Shown piece by piece: positions 33,410 to 42,389 of a stretch of DNA of 64,000 bases (within the stretch, counting starts at the first letter, position 1; every line of letters begins with the position of its first letter). This DNA comes from Pedobacter sp. WC2423 (lineage in GTDB: Bacteria > Bacteroidota > Bacteroidia > Sphingobacteriales > Sphingobacteriaceae), in the NCBI RefSeq assembly GCF_040822065.1, contig NZ_CP162005.1, positions 2,480,001 to 2,544,000 of the forward strand, read 5' to 3'. The position numbers and the translations under genes are program-made. A model generated the notes under the pieces. That model did not search any database. It had not been told where the DNA came from and saw only the letters and a list, made by a program, of their open reading frames with translations.

Positions 33410-34933
33410 TTATTGAGGATTCTGGACTAATTGGGGGTTATTAAGAAAAGCAACATAAGGAATTGGCAAAGCATACAAATTACTATTGGACTGCAGTACA
33501 TGCTGTGTTGCACTGCCGGAGGCAGCAATAAAAGTATGTGTAACCGCAAGCCCCCATCTTTTAATGTCTACCCAGCGATGCCCGTCTTCCAGACAAAGTT
33601 CTCTGCGCCGCTCGTCCTGGCAAAATTTAAACAATGCAGCACCATCTGTAATCTCCACTGGCACGTATGCTTTATTCCGCGTATCATAACGGTTACGTCT
33701 CAAATAATTCAGATCAGACAAAGCTGCATTCCGGTCTGCGGCGTTTCCGCTTTGAATAAAACGTTTGATATAAGCTTCTGCGCGGTTCAGATAAACCTCT
33801 GCCACACGCAATCCTTTACCACCATAACTTACATTTGAAGGCGCTTTGTTGGACTTAAATAAGAAGACACCACCATTATCATAAGTAGAAAAGTACGTTT
33901 TGTAGCGTAAATCTCCCTCATTACCTGTATTCACTCCGTCTCCTCTGTTATACAGGTTAGCAAGACTTGCAGAAACAGCATATGGCGGATAAAACTGCTG
34001 TTGTGAAGGAAAGTAGGGATTGCTCTCTGTGGTTGTAGAACCTCCGTAACCCCACAAAACTTCTGGCCCGGTAGAAAGGTAAATGCCTTGGTTAATAAAA
34101 AAACCTGTTGCATAATAACCACTTAGATTTGTCAATGATGATTTTACTGTCAATACGCGACTGGCATAGGCGATAGCTTTATCCCAGTCTGTATTCAAGC
34201 CCCGGTAGAGGTAAAAACGTGATAACAATGTATTGGCTGAAGATGCACCAACCCTGAAAGTAGTGGGCGGTTCAAAATTATTCTGAAGTAAATCTGCAGC
34301 TTTCACCAAATCTTTTTCTACCTGATCGTAAACTTCTTTCAGCGTATTTCTTTTCACACCACCATCTTTAACCTGGCTGGACAGGATGAGTGGTACACCA
34401 AGCGCTGCTTCCGGATTTACACCAGCCCCGCTGTAAGGTTTCCCATAAGTAGTGACCAGTTTCAGATAGTAAAAAGACCTTAAAAACAAACACTGGCCTA
34501 AAATAGCATTCTTACTGGCTTCACTTCCGGACACCTTATCCAGGTAATCCATCACCACATTACATCCTTTAATTTTAGTATAATACGCAATATATACATT
34601 TGCACGATCAGCGATCGTAGAAGAGCCTTCAAACATCTGAGGGTCGAACTTAAACATACCCATGCCCACCTGTAAAATATCGCTATATCCTGCTACCGGA
34701 AGATTGTCATTTCCTTTGGCCAGACCATTACACTGGATATCATCAGTCAACAGATCGAAAGTATCAAATGGCGTATTATAAGGATAGGCATCGCTGTACA
34801 TCAACGCTTCCAGATCTGCGGTTGTAGTTGGCCTGATAGCATCCTGACTGTATTCTGCCAGGAACTTTTTGCACGAGCCCAATACTATACATAGGAGTAA
34901 AAGGCTATATAGCGTAAATTTCTTTTTATTCAT
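33410..34933 (-). CDS. SusD/RagB family surface lipoprotein
   Basis: The 507-residue protein has a lipoprotein signal with LGSC and Cys21, then 'DAIRPTTTADLEALMYSDAY'. Family features are the TPR-like helices ('ILGQCLFLRSFYYLKLVTTYGKPY', 'AEVYLNRAEAYIKRF') and a C-terminal 'RRELCLEDGHRWVDIKRWG' block. SusD proteins form a lid over the SusC barrel and capture ligand at the cell surface. It follows susC by 10 bases. The surrounding peptidase genes suggest the ligand is a peptide or protein and not a glycan; no glycoside hydrolase is encoded nearby. Confidence 0.93.
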   Translation of the reverse strand: MNKKKFTLYSLLLLCIVLGSCKKFLAEYSQDAIRPTTTADLEALMYSDAYPYNTPFDTFDLLTDDIQCNGLAKGNDNLPVAGYSDILQVGMGMFKFDPQMFEGSSTIADRANVYIAYYTKIKGCNVVMDYLDKVSGSEASKNAILGQCLFLRSFYYLKLVTTYGKPYSGAGVNPEAALGVPLILSSQVKDGGVKRNTLKEVYDQVEKDLVKAADLLQNNFEPPTTFRVGASSANTLLSRFYLYRGLNTDWDKAIAYASRVLTVKSSLTNLSGYYATGFFINQGIYLSTGPEVLWGYGGSTTTESNPYFPSQQQFYPPYAVSASLANLYNRGDGVNTGNEGDLRYKTYFSTYDNGGVFLFKSNKAPSNVSYGGKGLRVAEVYLNRAEAYIKRFIQSGNAADRNAALSDLNYLRRNRYDTRNKAYVPVEITDGAALFKFCQDERRRELCLEDGHRWVDIKRWGLAVTHTFIAASGSATQHVLQSNSNLYALPIPYVAFLNNPQLVQNPQ

Positions 34934-34943
34934 GATCTGATAA

Positions 34944-37900
34944 TTATAGACTGATAGCTAAATTGAGTGTATATGCCCTTGTTCTTGGCTGCCCGCCAGT
35001 GGCTACTTCAGGATCCTGTCCTTCAAAGGCTTTGCTATTGAACGAAAAAGGATTACTGATACCCGCACCAATATTTACATTTTTACAGCGCAATCTTTTG
35101 ATCAGTTCTTTACTTAAGGAATAAGAAACATTGATATTCTGGCAGCGTAAACTGGAACCACTTACCACACGGTCTGCGCTATAATTATATAAATCATAGA
35201 TCTTTTCGGCGTGTGTACTTCCCGGAATAAATACAGAAGGAATGGTATAATCAGGCAGTCCTGGAATAGTCGCATCTGTATGAGCTGGCGTCCATCTGTT
35301 CAACACATTTCTGGAGAAATTCTCAAACTCATTCGGGAGATTCTGATTACCGTCATAGAGCGGCGTGAGAAACTTTTTACCACCCAGCTGCACATAAAAA
35401 CTGCTGCTCAGCGAGAGCATTTTGTAGCGGAAATTCATATTCACACCGGAAATAAAATCAGGATCCATTTTTCCCATATACTGCAGATAGGCCGTTGGAT
35501 CTGTGAACGGATCTTTACCGCTGGCCACACTCAGGTCTATTTTAGGAATACCCGTTGCCGGATCAATCCCGGCATTTCTAAATGCATAAAAACCAGACAC
35601 GGGATCACCAGGATTATTGAGCCCTCCTAATACTGCAGTGCGCCAGGTACGAAGCTGTGCTCCTGAATTTAAAATTTCATTGTTATTTTTTGACGTATTG
35701 ATACCAACCGACCAGGTAAAGTTTCTGGTTCTGATGGGTACAAAGTTTGCAGACAGATCATACCCTGAATTATTCATGGACCCTCCATTCACCAGCATAC
35801 TGGTCACGCCATACTCCAGCGGTACCTGCAGTGCAGTAATCAGGTCTTTACCATGTTTGCTATAATAAGAAAACGACGCTTGTACCTTGTTATTGAATAA
35901 ACTGAAATCCAAACTTAAATTCATACTGCTGTTCTGTTCCCAGCGCAGATTACCATAAGGTAAAGAGCTAATGGTAAGCAGCATATCCCCGGTGTACGCA
36001 TCGATCACACCACTTTGTAACGCTGAGCCCGGCGTTTTGATAATCAAATCCGGACTAACCGCAGCAGAGATATTTCGCTGATAACCAAAAGAGCCGCTGA
36101 GACTCAGATTAGAAAGCCAGTAAGACGAAGCAAACCATTTCTCATTGGCCATATTCCATCTTATCCCACCTGCATATACAGGAGTAAATTTTGCATTGGT
36201 AAACTGTCCAAAGCGGTTTGACCTGTCATTACGTAAGCTGAAGTTGGCCACATAACGGTTATCATAAGTATAACTCGAAGTGAAATATATACCTGTGGTA
36301 TTCGTCAGGTTATCTGTAATTTTAGGCACAAAACGGGTAGTGTAATCATTCACAGCCGAAATCCCGTAAGAGATTGTACTTGCCGGAAGTGTAGCGAATG
36401 CTTTTCCGCGGTCCCTGAGGTAACCTAACGAAGTATTCGCATAGCCGGTATATCTCGAACTGTTAATTTCCTGGCCAATCATTATCGCCAGTACATGTTT
36501 CTCATTAAATGCTTTATTATAAGAAATACTGTTACGCCAGCTCCATGAATTGTTACTGTTCTGATCAATATTATATTCACCTCCAACAGGCATTTTACTT
36601 TGTTGATATCCCGCATCTATAGGTTTATACATCCCATAATCGTAAAATCTGTAGGTTCTGGCAACATACTCAGACTGCTCTGTAGCATAACTCTCTCCCG
36701 TTGTAGCAATAGAGTTATAACTGAGTAAACTCTGTACCTTAAGGCCAGGTAAAATATCATAATTAGCATCAATTGAGGCATTTGCAGAGAGCACATTGTT
36801 TGTATTTCCGGTATTCGCTATTTCATTTAAAATATTAAATTTCCTTTCACTGAGGTTCCTGTAAAATGACAGTGATCCATCCGGATTGTAAGCCGCTATT
36901 GACCGGTTAGTTTTTGAGGCATAGGTATAAGGATCGACCTGGTTGAAAGCTGATGTTGTTCTTTTCGAAGCAGATAATCTGGCAGACAAATTAAACTTTT
37001 TTGTAACCTGGGAACTTACACTGATATTACCCGTGAAGCCTTTACTATCATTGCCTATTGCTGTTCCTTTTACATCGTTGTAACCAAAAGAGGTATAATA
37101 GGATGTATTATTACTGCCGCCAGAAACACTGAGGTTATGGCTCATACTGAACGGCGTCCTGAAAAGGATATCAAACCAATCTGTGTTCATGGTTTCCAGT
37201 GCAGCAACACGTGTATTGAACTGATCTGCAGTGATCGTTTTGGCATACAGATAATCATTTACCGCACCAGCGTAGCCAATATTATTGTTCACAAGGTTTG
37301 ATACCAGTCCGCGGGTAAAGATTTCCCGTGATAAAGCCACCCTTTCTTTTGAATTCATCAGGTTTAACTTATCGTAAGTAACCCGTTCATTGCTACTCAT
37401 GGCCACAGAATAATTGATCGAAACTGGTCCCGCCTTCCCTCGTTTGGTCGTAATCACAATTACGCCGTTCGCAGCCCTTACGCCATATATTGCAGTTGCA
37501 GCTGCATCTTTCAGCACGGTAATTTCATTGATGTCATTTGGATTTAACCAGGCAATGGAATTACCTACAAAGTTTCTGATATAATCAGCATTATCTGGTG
37601 TAATAGCCCCCAGCGTATTCAATTCCTGTGCTTTGAAAGGCAGCGGATCTTCCTGCACTATACCATCCACTACCCAGATCGGCTCTGCTGAACCAGACAG
37701 TGTAGAGGTACCACGAACCCTGGTCCTTTGTCTTGCCCCTACCAGTCCGTTGGTATTGGTAACGGCTACACCGGCCAGTTTACCCTGTATCAGCTGTTCT
37801 ATAGAACTAATACCATTGTTATATAAATCAGACATTTTTACAGTAGAAGTGGCACCCACCATATTGCTTTTCTTCAGCAACTGGTAACCTGTACTTACAG

Positions 37901-38540
37901 CAACTTCCTGCAGGTCGCTTGTCCTGCTCTTAACCACTACAATAACATGGGTCCTTCCCTCTACCTTAATCTCTACCCGCTCTCTGCCTACTGCAGTAAA
38001 AATAAGTACAGCGTTTTCATCTATATTGACAAAAATAAAACTACCCACATTATTGGTGACGGTATTTCCGAAAACACCTTTTACAGCTATTGTTATTCCG
38101 GGCAGTGGTTTCCCATTTTCATCAACCACTGTACCGGTAACAATAATATCATTCACATAATTTTTTGGTTTTTCTATTTTTACCCGTTCCTTCACAATCA
38201 CAGTTCGCTCTTCTACAGTATAAGTAAAGGGCTGATTGACGAAACAGGCTGCAAGCGCATCTTTCAGCGCAGCATTATTGACATTGATATTTACATTATT
38301 TGCCTTGAGCAGAAGCTTGCGGTCGAACACAAAGTCATACCCGCTTTGCTTACGGATTTCTTTAAAAACTTTTTCAAGCGGTGCATTGTTTTCCTTCAGG
38401 GTAATGCGCTGCGCATATACAGCAGCACTTACTTGCATTATCGCCACTATGGTCAAGAGCAGGGTTAATCGCATAATCAGCAAGAATTTATGGACATGAC
38501 TGTTCGGCACGCCAAATGGTTTAGTATAAATTTTATACAT
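34944..38540 (-). CDS. SusC/RagA family TonB-linked outer-membrane protein with STN domain
   Basis: The 1,198-residue protein begins MYKIYTKPFGVP and has a signal segment ('MRLTLLLTIVAIMQVSAAVYAQ'). An STN domain (about residues 45-105, 'PLEKVFKEIRKQSGYDFVFD') is typical of receptors that signal to a FecR anti-sigma factor. Next come a CarboxypepD-like domain (about 135-215), the plug ('RVRGTSTLSGSAEPIWVVDGI', 'VLKDAAATAIYGVRAANGVIVITTKRG') and a large barrel. It imports ligand with SusD. The upstream sigma/FecR pair is its likely regulator, so ligand binding should induce the locus. Confidence 0.94.
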   Translation of the reverse strand: MYKIYTKPFGVPNSHVHKFLLIMRLTLLLTIVAIMQVSAAVYAQRITLKENNAPLEKVFKEIRKQSGYDFVFDRKLLLKANNVNINVNNAALKDALAACFVNQPFTYTVEERTVIVKERVKIEKPKNYVNDIIVTGTVVDENGKPLPGITIAVKGVFGNTVTNNVGSFIFVNIDENAVLIFTAVGRERVEIKVEGRTHVIVVVKSRTSDLQEVAVSTGYQLLKKSNMVGATSTVKMSDLYNNGISSIEQLIQGKLAGVAVTNTNGLVGARQRTRVRGTSTLSGSAEPIWVVDGIVQEDPLPFKAQELNTLGAITPDNADYIRNFVGNSIAWLNPNDINEITVLKDAAATAIYGVRAANGVIVITTKRGKAGPVSINYSVAMSSNERVTYDKLNLMNSKERVALSREIFTRGLVSNLVNNNIGYAGAVNDYLYAKTITADQFNTRVAALETMNTDWFDILFRTPFSMSHNLSVSGGSNNTSYYTSFGYNDVKGTAIGNDSKGFTGNISVSSQVTKKFNLSARLSASKRTTSAFNQVDPYTYASKTNRSIAAYNPDGSLSFYRNLSERKFNILNEIANTGNTNNVLSANASIDANYDILPGLKVQSLLSYNSIATTGESYATEQSEYVARTYRFYDYGMYKPIDAGYQQSKMPVGGEYNIDQNSNNSWSWRNSISYNKAFNEKHVLAIMIGQEINSSRYTGYANTSLGYLRDRGKAFATLPASTISYGISAVNDYTTRFVPKITDNLTNTTGIYFTSSYTYDNRYVANFSLRNDRSNRFGQFTNAKFTPVYAGGIRWNMANEKWFASSYWLSNLSLSGSFGYQRNISAAVSPDLIIKTPGSALQSGVIDAYTGDMLLTISSLPYGNLRWEQNSSMNLSLDFSLFNNKVQASFSYYSKHGKDLITALQVPLEYGVTSMLVNGGSMNNSGYDLSANFVPIRTRNFTWSVGINTSKNNNEILNSGAQLRTWRTAVLGGLNNPGDPVSGFYAFRNAGIDPATGIPKIDLSVASGKDPFTDPTAYLQYMGKMDPDFISGVNMNFRYKMLSLSSSFYVQLGGKKFLTPLYDGNQNLPNEFENFSRNVLNRWTPAHTDATIPGLPDYTIPSVFIPGSTHAEKIYDLYNYSADRVVSGSSLRCQNINVSYSLSKELIKRLRCKNVNIGAGISNPFSFNSKAFEGQDPEVATGGQPRTRAYTLNLAISL

Positions 38541-38603
38541 TTGGTAGGTTTGGTTGGTTTAGTTGATACTGATGCAAATTATTGACGTAAGGCCAGACCA
38601 TCT

Positions 38604-38629
38604 GCCAGAGGTGTTAGCGCACCTCTGGC
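38604..38629. terminator. Hairpin between fecR-like and susC genes
   Basis: GCCAGAGGTG and CACCTCTGGC form a 10-bp stem with a 6-base loop. No T tract follows on the minus (coding) strand, so it may be a partial terminator, an attenuator or an RNA-processing site setting SusC level apart from FecR. Confidence 0.55.
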
Positions 38630-38669
38630 TTCTTTGTTTACAGGCATTACTGTTGAAAATGTGGAGTAG

Positions 38670-39938
38670 TTATTTCGTCACAGTAACCCTCCTTCCTTCA
38701 ACTTTAAAATGAACTTTTCCGGTTGATTCAATCACTTTCAGCACAGCGCCTAAATTTTTAGTGCGCGACACCCATCCGCCAAGCTCCAGATCTTCCGGAG
38801 CAGAGGCGTCATAAATAATCTCTACGTTATACCAGCGGGCAATTCTGCGCATGATTGCACTGAAATCTTCATCCTTTAAAACAAAATCGTTGTTTTTCCA
38901 GGCTAATACCGTTTCTGTATCCACATTCACTATCCGGGCGGTGCCTGGCTTTACGCGCGCCTGCTGACCAGGTTTAAGGATGAACTGTCCGGCACCATCG
39001 GATTTAATTTTTACTGATCCCTCCAGTAAGGTAGTTCTCTGATCGGGTTCATCATCGTATGCATTGAGATTGAAGTGCGTTCCCAATACTTCCAGTATTT
39101 GTTGAGGAGTCACTACCCTGAAAGGCTGATCTTTCTGATGTGCCACTTCAAAATAGGCTTCTCCTTTAAGGGTGACCCTGCGTTCTTTGGCACCGGCAAA
39201 ACTTGAAGGATAAGTAAGTGACGAGGCTGCATTCAGCCATACCCTGGTTCCATCCGGCAGCTGCACCTGGTATCCGCTCCCAATAGGGGTTTGCAGTGTA
39301 TTCAGTGAAGAGTTGCTTTTCTTATCCTGCTCTGCAACATGATATACGAGGCTGCCTTCCTTTGTATTGGTAATTTGAACACCAGCCATATTCACTAGCT
39401 GACCTTTCCCCGCCTTCTCTAAATTAATTTTGCTGCCGTTAGCAAGTGTCAAAACAGCTTTTCCCAGGCCTGGCTTAAATTGATAGGCGTGTGCTGTTGA
39501 TAATGGTGTGCGAAAAAGAGATGTGCTGAAGTACAGACCAGCAGCAACGATAATCAGTATTGCCGCAGCACTCAGCAACTTTTTATTATAAATTTTAAAT
39601 CTTTCTGCCGGTACTTCAGTTGATGCCGGTATTTCAGTTAACGCAGGTATTTCAGCCAATGTGGGTACTGCAGTTGATGAAGGCAAATTAATAACTGCTG
39701 CCGAAAAACGATGATCTTCTGTTATTCTTTTAAAAACTATTTCCTGGTCATCCAGCTTTAATAAGGACTTAACACCGTCCGCCTGCAACTCATGATCCAT
39801 GGATTCATAGAAAACACTTTCATAATCGGCATCGCCTATATACAAAAGCAGTTCATCAAATTCTTCCTGATCCATTGTTTCGTTCAGGTAACTATATAAT
39901 AAGTCTTTTAGTCTTTCGCTATTCATCCGGTCGGCCAT
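38670..39938 (-). CDS. FecR family anti-sigma factor
   Basis: The 422-residue protein has a cytoplasmic N-terminal sigma-binding part (residues 1-85, 'LKDLLYSYLNETMDQEEFDELLLYI'), a Pro-rich linker made of four hexapeptide repeats, one membrane helix near residue 115-135 ('LLSAAAILIIVAAGLYFSTSLF'), and a periplasmic FecR domain ('IGSGYQVQLPDGTRVWLNAASSLTYPS', 'RRVTLKGEAYFEVAHQKDQPF') ending in a DUF4974-like domain. It relays a signal from the STN domain of the SusC protein to the sigma factor at 40082-40675. The linker repeat sits directly before the membrane, where regulated cleavage would have to act. Confidence 0.92.
   Translation of the reverse strand: MADRMNSERLKDLLYSYLNETMDQEEFDELLLYIGDADYESVFYESMDHELQADGVKSLLKLDDQEIVFKRITEDHRFSAAVINLPSSTAVPTLAEIPALTEIPASTEVPAERFKIYNKKLLSAAAILIIVAAGLYFSTSLFRTPLSTAHAYQFKPGLGKAVLTLANGSKINLEKAGKGQLVNMAGVQITNTKEGSLVYHVAEQDKKSNSSLNTLQTPIGSGYQVQLPDGTRVWLNAASSLTYPSSFAGAKERRVTLKGEAYFEVAHQKDQPFRVVTPQQILEVLGTHFNLNAYDDEPDQRTTLLEGSVKIKSDGAGQFILKPGQQARVKPGTARIVNVDTETVLAWKNNDFVLKDEDFSAIMRRIARWYNVEIIYDASAPEDLELGGWVSRTKNLGAVLKVIESTGKVHFKVEGRRVTVTK
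39607..39678 (-). repeat. 18-bp tandem repeat (four units) in the fecR-like gene
   Basis: Four consecutive 18-base units (GCCGGTACTTCAGTTGAT, GCCGGTATTTCAGTTAAC, GCAGGTATTTCAGCCAAT, GTGGGTACTGCAGTTGAT) encode the hexapeptide repeat (S/L)(T/A)E(I/V)PA just before the membrane helix. Confidence 0.8.
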
Positions 39939-39997
39939 CAGATATTTTATAGATCTGATTTAATAGTAATACAATTCAGGTGACAGAAAGAAGTAGT

Positions 39998-40036
39998 CGG
40001 TTTTCATTTTTTTTTTATAAAAAAAAATGAAAACCG
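39998..40036. terminator. Long A/T palindrome between sigma and fecR-like genes
   Basis: CGGTTTTCATTT at the left and AAATGAAAACCG at the right frame a near-perfect 39-base palindrome whose middle is a run of T followed by a run of A. It could terminate in either direction. It sits within the presumed sigma-fecR transcript, so it may reduce anti-sigma expression relative to sigma. Confidence 0.6.
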
Positions 40037-40081
40037 GCAAAACGCTGTCCAAACGCTCTAAATAGAGAATAGCTGAATGAA

Positions 40082-40675
40082 TTATTTATAGATAATTGAA
40101 ATCAATGAAACTAAAAGAATGTAATAACGGGAAGAAAAATGAATTCTAATCATTTTCAAAGCCTCAGAAAGATGTTTTTTGACCGTATTTTTTAGAATAC
40201 CTAAAGAAAGCGCAATTTCATCCAGGGAAAGCCCCTCATTTCTACTCATTCTGTAAACCTGCTGCTGTTTTTCTGGCATTAAAGCTAATGCTTCCGCTGT
40301 GATTCTTTTAAGCTCACTTAAAGACAAGGCATCTTCTGTAGTATTAACAGTCACTTTCAAATTGACGAAATGATGTTCAGCCGCAGATTTTGAGCTGGCA
40401 ATCTGCTTAAGCCTGTTTAAGGAAAGTCTTTTTACTATCGTATATAAGTAAGAAGAGACGGGATATCTTTCATCTAATTTTTCACGGGTAACCCACAACT
40501 GCATCATCGTCTCCTGTACTATCTCTTCTGCTTCTTCCTTACTTTTCAGGTATCTGAAACTGAAATAATACAATTTTTTAAACCATCTGTCAAAGATAAT
40601 TTTAAAGGCAACCTCTTCCCCATTCCTCAATCTTACAACCAGATCCGAATCGGGTAAAGCGCTATTATCATTCAT
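40082..40675 (-). CDS. ECF-type RNA polymerase sigma-70 factor
   Basis: The 197-residue protein has region 2 ('AFKIIFDRWFKKLYYFSFRYLKSKEEAEEIVQETMMQLW', residues about 24-62) and region 4 with a helix-turn-helix ('LSLDEIALSLGILKNTVKKHL', about 150-172). It belongs to the Bacteroidota group of extracytoplasmic-function sigma factors paired with FecR proteins. It is the first gene of the minus-strand run and should direct transcription of the SusC/SusD locus when released by FecR. A hydrophobic tail (YYILLVSLISIIYK) is unusual but common in this subgroup from memory. Confidence 0.92.
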   Translation of the reverse strand: MNDNSALPDSDLVVRLRNGEEVAFKIIFDRWFKKLYYFSFRYLKSKEEAEEIVQETMMQLWVTREKLDERYPVSSYLYTIVKRLSLNRLKQIASSKSAAEHHFVNLKVTVNTTEDALSLSELKRITAEALALMPEKQQQVYRMSRNEGLSLDEIALSLGILKNTVKKHLSEALKMIRIHFSSRYYILLVSLISIIYK

Positions 40676-40814
40676 GTGGTGTATATAAAAGACCTGATAC
40701 TAACCTGGTTATCAAAAATAAGCAGCTTAGCGATCCTCTAAAATCAAGATAAAATGGCGGAATTCCAATAAAAAGCAGGAATATATAAGGTTTGACAGCA
40801 AATTCAGCTACCTG

Positions 40815-40842
40815 AGGCCACCATACCTATGCATGATGGCCT
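40815..40842. terminator. Hairpin after tssD1
   Basis: AGGCCACCAT at 40815-40824 pairs with ATGATGGCCT at 40833-40842 with one wobble. The T tract on the minus strand is missing, so it is a weak or processing-type end for the tssD2-tssD1 transcript. Confidence 0.45.
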
Positions 40843-40851
40843 TAAAAAAAT

Positions 40852-41247
40852 TTAAGCCTTTGGCCAGTCGTTCGTATGTTCCGCATTCCCAAGCTTCAGC
40901 TTACGCGCAGACAGTACAAAACTTAAAGTCATTGGTGTATTGTCATTGACAGCGATTCCCTCGTTATATTGAATGATATAACCATCTTCAAATGATAATT
41001 CTTTCATCTTTGCATCTTCTTCGCCCTTTTTGAAGACGATAGTTCCAGACAAAGCTTTATATTGGTTATTTACCATTGATTCAATGATTGACGTATCCTC
41101 AGTTGATTCGATTTCAACATGAATAGTTCCTCCATATACACCTGATGAAGGACGGCCTTTAGCGTCTACATCTCTATTTAATGAAAAACTGCATTGCAGC
41201 ACATCGAACTCTTTTGATCCAAGAGTTAATCTGGTTTTAAAAGCCAT
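40852..41247 (-). CDS. tssD: T6SS tube protein Hcp (TssD), copy 1, subtype A
   Basis: The 131-residue protein opens MAFKTRLTLGSKEFDVLQC and carries the family block 'LNRDVDAKGRPSSGVYGGTI', 'NQYKALSGTIVFKK' and the ending SARKLKLGNAEHTNDWPKA. It has the size and pattern of Bacteroidota Hcp proteins, which stack as hexameric rings to form the inner tube fired by the sheath and can carry small effectors. It is nearly identical to copy 3 (41957-42352) and clearly different from copies 2 and 4 in 'FKKGEEDAKMKELSFEDGYIIQYNEG'. It is preceded by tssD2 with 117 bases between. Confidence 0.92.
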   Translation of the reverse strand: MAFKTRLTLGSKEFDVLQCSFSLNRDVDAKGRPSSGVYGGTIHVEIESTEDTSIIESMVNNQYKALSGTIVFKKGEEDAKMKELSFEDGYIIQYNEGIAVNDNTPMTLSFVLSARKLKLGNAEHTNDWPKA

Positions 41248-41364
41248 GATAATATTTTATTGTAAAAATTTGTTAATTGATTAACGCAATAAAATTGAGA
41301 AATCTGTATAAAGATCGCAATTAGGATAGTATATACAAAATGAGCTCAGAATTTTAACGGTTAA

Positions 41365-41760
41365 TTACGCTTTAGGCCAGTCATTCGTATGTTCTGCATT
41401 GCCTAGCTTTAATTTACGGGCAGAAATCTGGAATTTCATTGTCATCGGACTATCTCCGGTAATTCTGATTCCTTCAGAATACTTCACAAGATATCCATCT
41501 TCAAAGTGAACCTCTTTCATCTTGGCATCCTCATCAGCTTTTTTGATCAGTAATACCCCGGCCAGCGGTTTATACTGATTGTTGACCATAGCTTCTACAA
41601 TAGAAGTATCCTCAGTTGATTCGATTTCTACATCGATTGTACCACCGTATACACCAGAAGAGGGTCTCCCCTTTGCATCTACATCACGGTTTAACGAATA
41701 AGCACAATGAAGTACGTCGTACTCCTTGCCCGAAAAGGTTAATCTTGCTTTGAAAGCCAT
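41365..41760 (-). CDS. tssD: T6SS tube protein Hcp (TssD), copy 2, subtype B
   Basis: The 131-residue protein opens MAFKARLTFSGKEYDVLHC and has 'LIKKADEDAKMKEVHFEDG' and 'ITGDSPMTMKFQISARKLKL'. It pairs closely with copy 4 (42390-42785). The tube core and C-terminal NAEHTNDWPKA are identical in all four copies. A possible operator-promoter motif lies upstream at 41807-41822. It is the first gene of the tssD2-tssD1 pair. Confidence 0.92.
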   Translation of the reverse strand: MAFKARLTFSGKEYDVLHCAYSLNRDVDAKGRPSSGVYGGTIDVEIESTEDTSIVEAMVNNQYKPLAGVLLIKKADEDAKMKEVHFEDGYLVKYSEGIRITGDSPMTMKFQISARKLKLGNAEHTNDWPKA

Positions 41761-41806
41761 AACTTTAATTTTTGGGTGAAATTTTTAGTATTTACTATAT
41801 AAAACC

Positions 41807-41822
41807 TAACAAAAAGTTTGCC
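41807..41822 (-). promoter_or_regulatory. Motif shared upstream of tssD2 and tssD4
   Basis: Read on the minus strand the sequence is GGCAAACTTTTTGTTA; the equivalent before tssD4 is GGCAAACTATTTGCTA (42828-42843), 14 of 16 bases alike and at a similar distance (47 and 43 bases) from the start codons. The D4 version contains the inverted repeat GCAAA-CTA-TTTGC. It may be a promoter, an operator, or both. Confidence 0.5.
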
Positions 41823-41896
41823 GTTATTGCAAAAAGCCCCTTTATGGACAATCAGAACGCATTCACCAAATCATATGTTCACAGATTGGGACAAAA

Positions 41897-41932
41897 AAAA
41901 GTCTGCCAGCAAACTAAGCTGCGGCAGACTCC
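41897..41932 (-). terminator. Terminator after tssD3
   Basis: AGTCTGCC and GGCAGACT form the stem (with a GCAGC/GCTGG-type extension), and on the minus strand it is followed by eight T. It separates the tssD4-tssD3 transcript from tssD2-tssD1. Confidence 0.8.
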
Positions 41933-41956
41933 ATTTTAAAATTTAAAATATTTTAA

Positions 41957-42352
41957 TTAGGCCTTAGGCCAGTCATTTGTATGTTCAGCATTACCGATTT
42001 TCAACTTACGTGCTGAAATTACAAAACCTAAAGTCATTGGTGTATTGTCGTTAACGGCAATTCCCTCATTATACTGAATGATATAACCATCTTCGAATGA
42101 CAGTTCTTTCATCTTTGCATCTTCTTCGCCTTTTTTGAACACAATTGTTCCTGAAAGTGGCTTGTACTGGTTGTTCACCATTGATTCGATCACCGAAGTA
42201 TCTTCAGTTGACTCTACCTCAAGATGGATAGTTCCACCGTAAACTCCTGATGATGGACGGCCTTTTGCGTCTACATCTCTGTTTAATGAATAGCTGCACT
42301 GCAACACATCGTACTCTTTAGAACCTAAGTTCAATCTGGTTTTAAACGCCAT
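41957..42352 (-). CDS. tssD: T6SS tube protein Hcp (TssD), copy 3, subtype A
   Basis: The 131-residue protein differs from copy 1 at only a few positions (LNLGSKEYDVLQCSYS, LEVESTEDTSV, PLSGT, LGFVISARKLKIG). It lies 37 bases after tssD4, close enough for co-transcription, and is followed by a clear terminator. Together with copy 4 it forms the A/B cassette that is repeated as copies 1 and 2. Confidence 0.92.
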   Translation of the reverse strand: MAFKTRLNLGSKEYDVLQCSYSLNRDVDAKGRPSSGVYGGTIHLEVESTEDTSVIESMVNNQYKPLSGTIVFKKGEEDAKMKELSFEDGYIIQYNEGIAVNDNTPMTLGFVISARKLKIGNAEHTNDWPKA

Positions 42353-42389
42353 GATAATTTTTTTTTAAATGTTAAACGGTCAATTACAA

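Noticed and set aside
37947..38468. 173-codon plus-strand open frame within susC
   Set aside because: It is antisense to the conserved STN and plug region of SusC; no start context or family match supports it.
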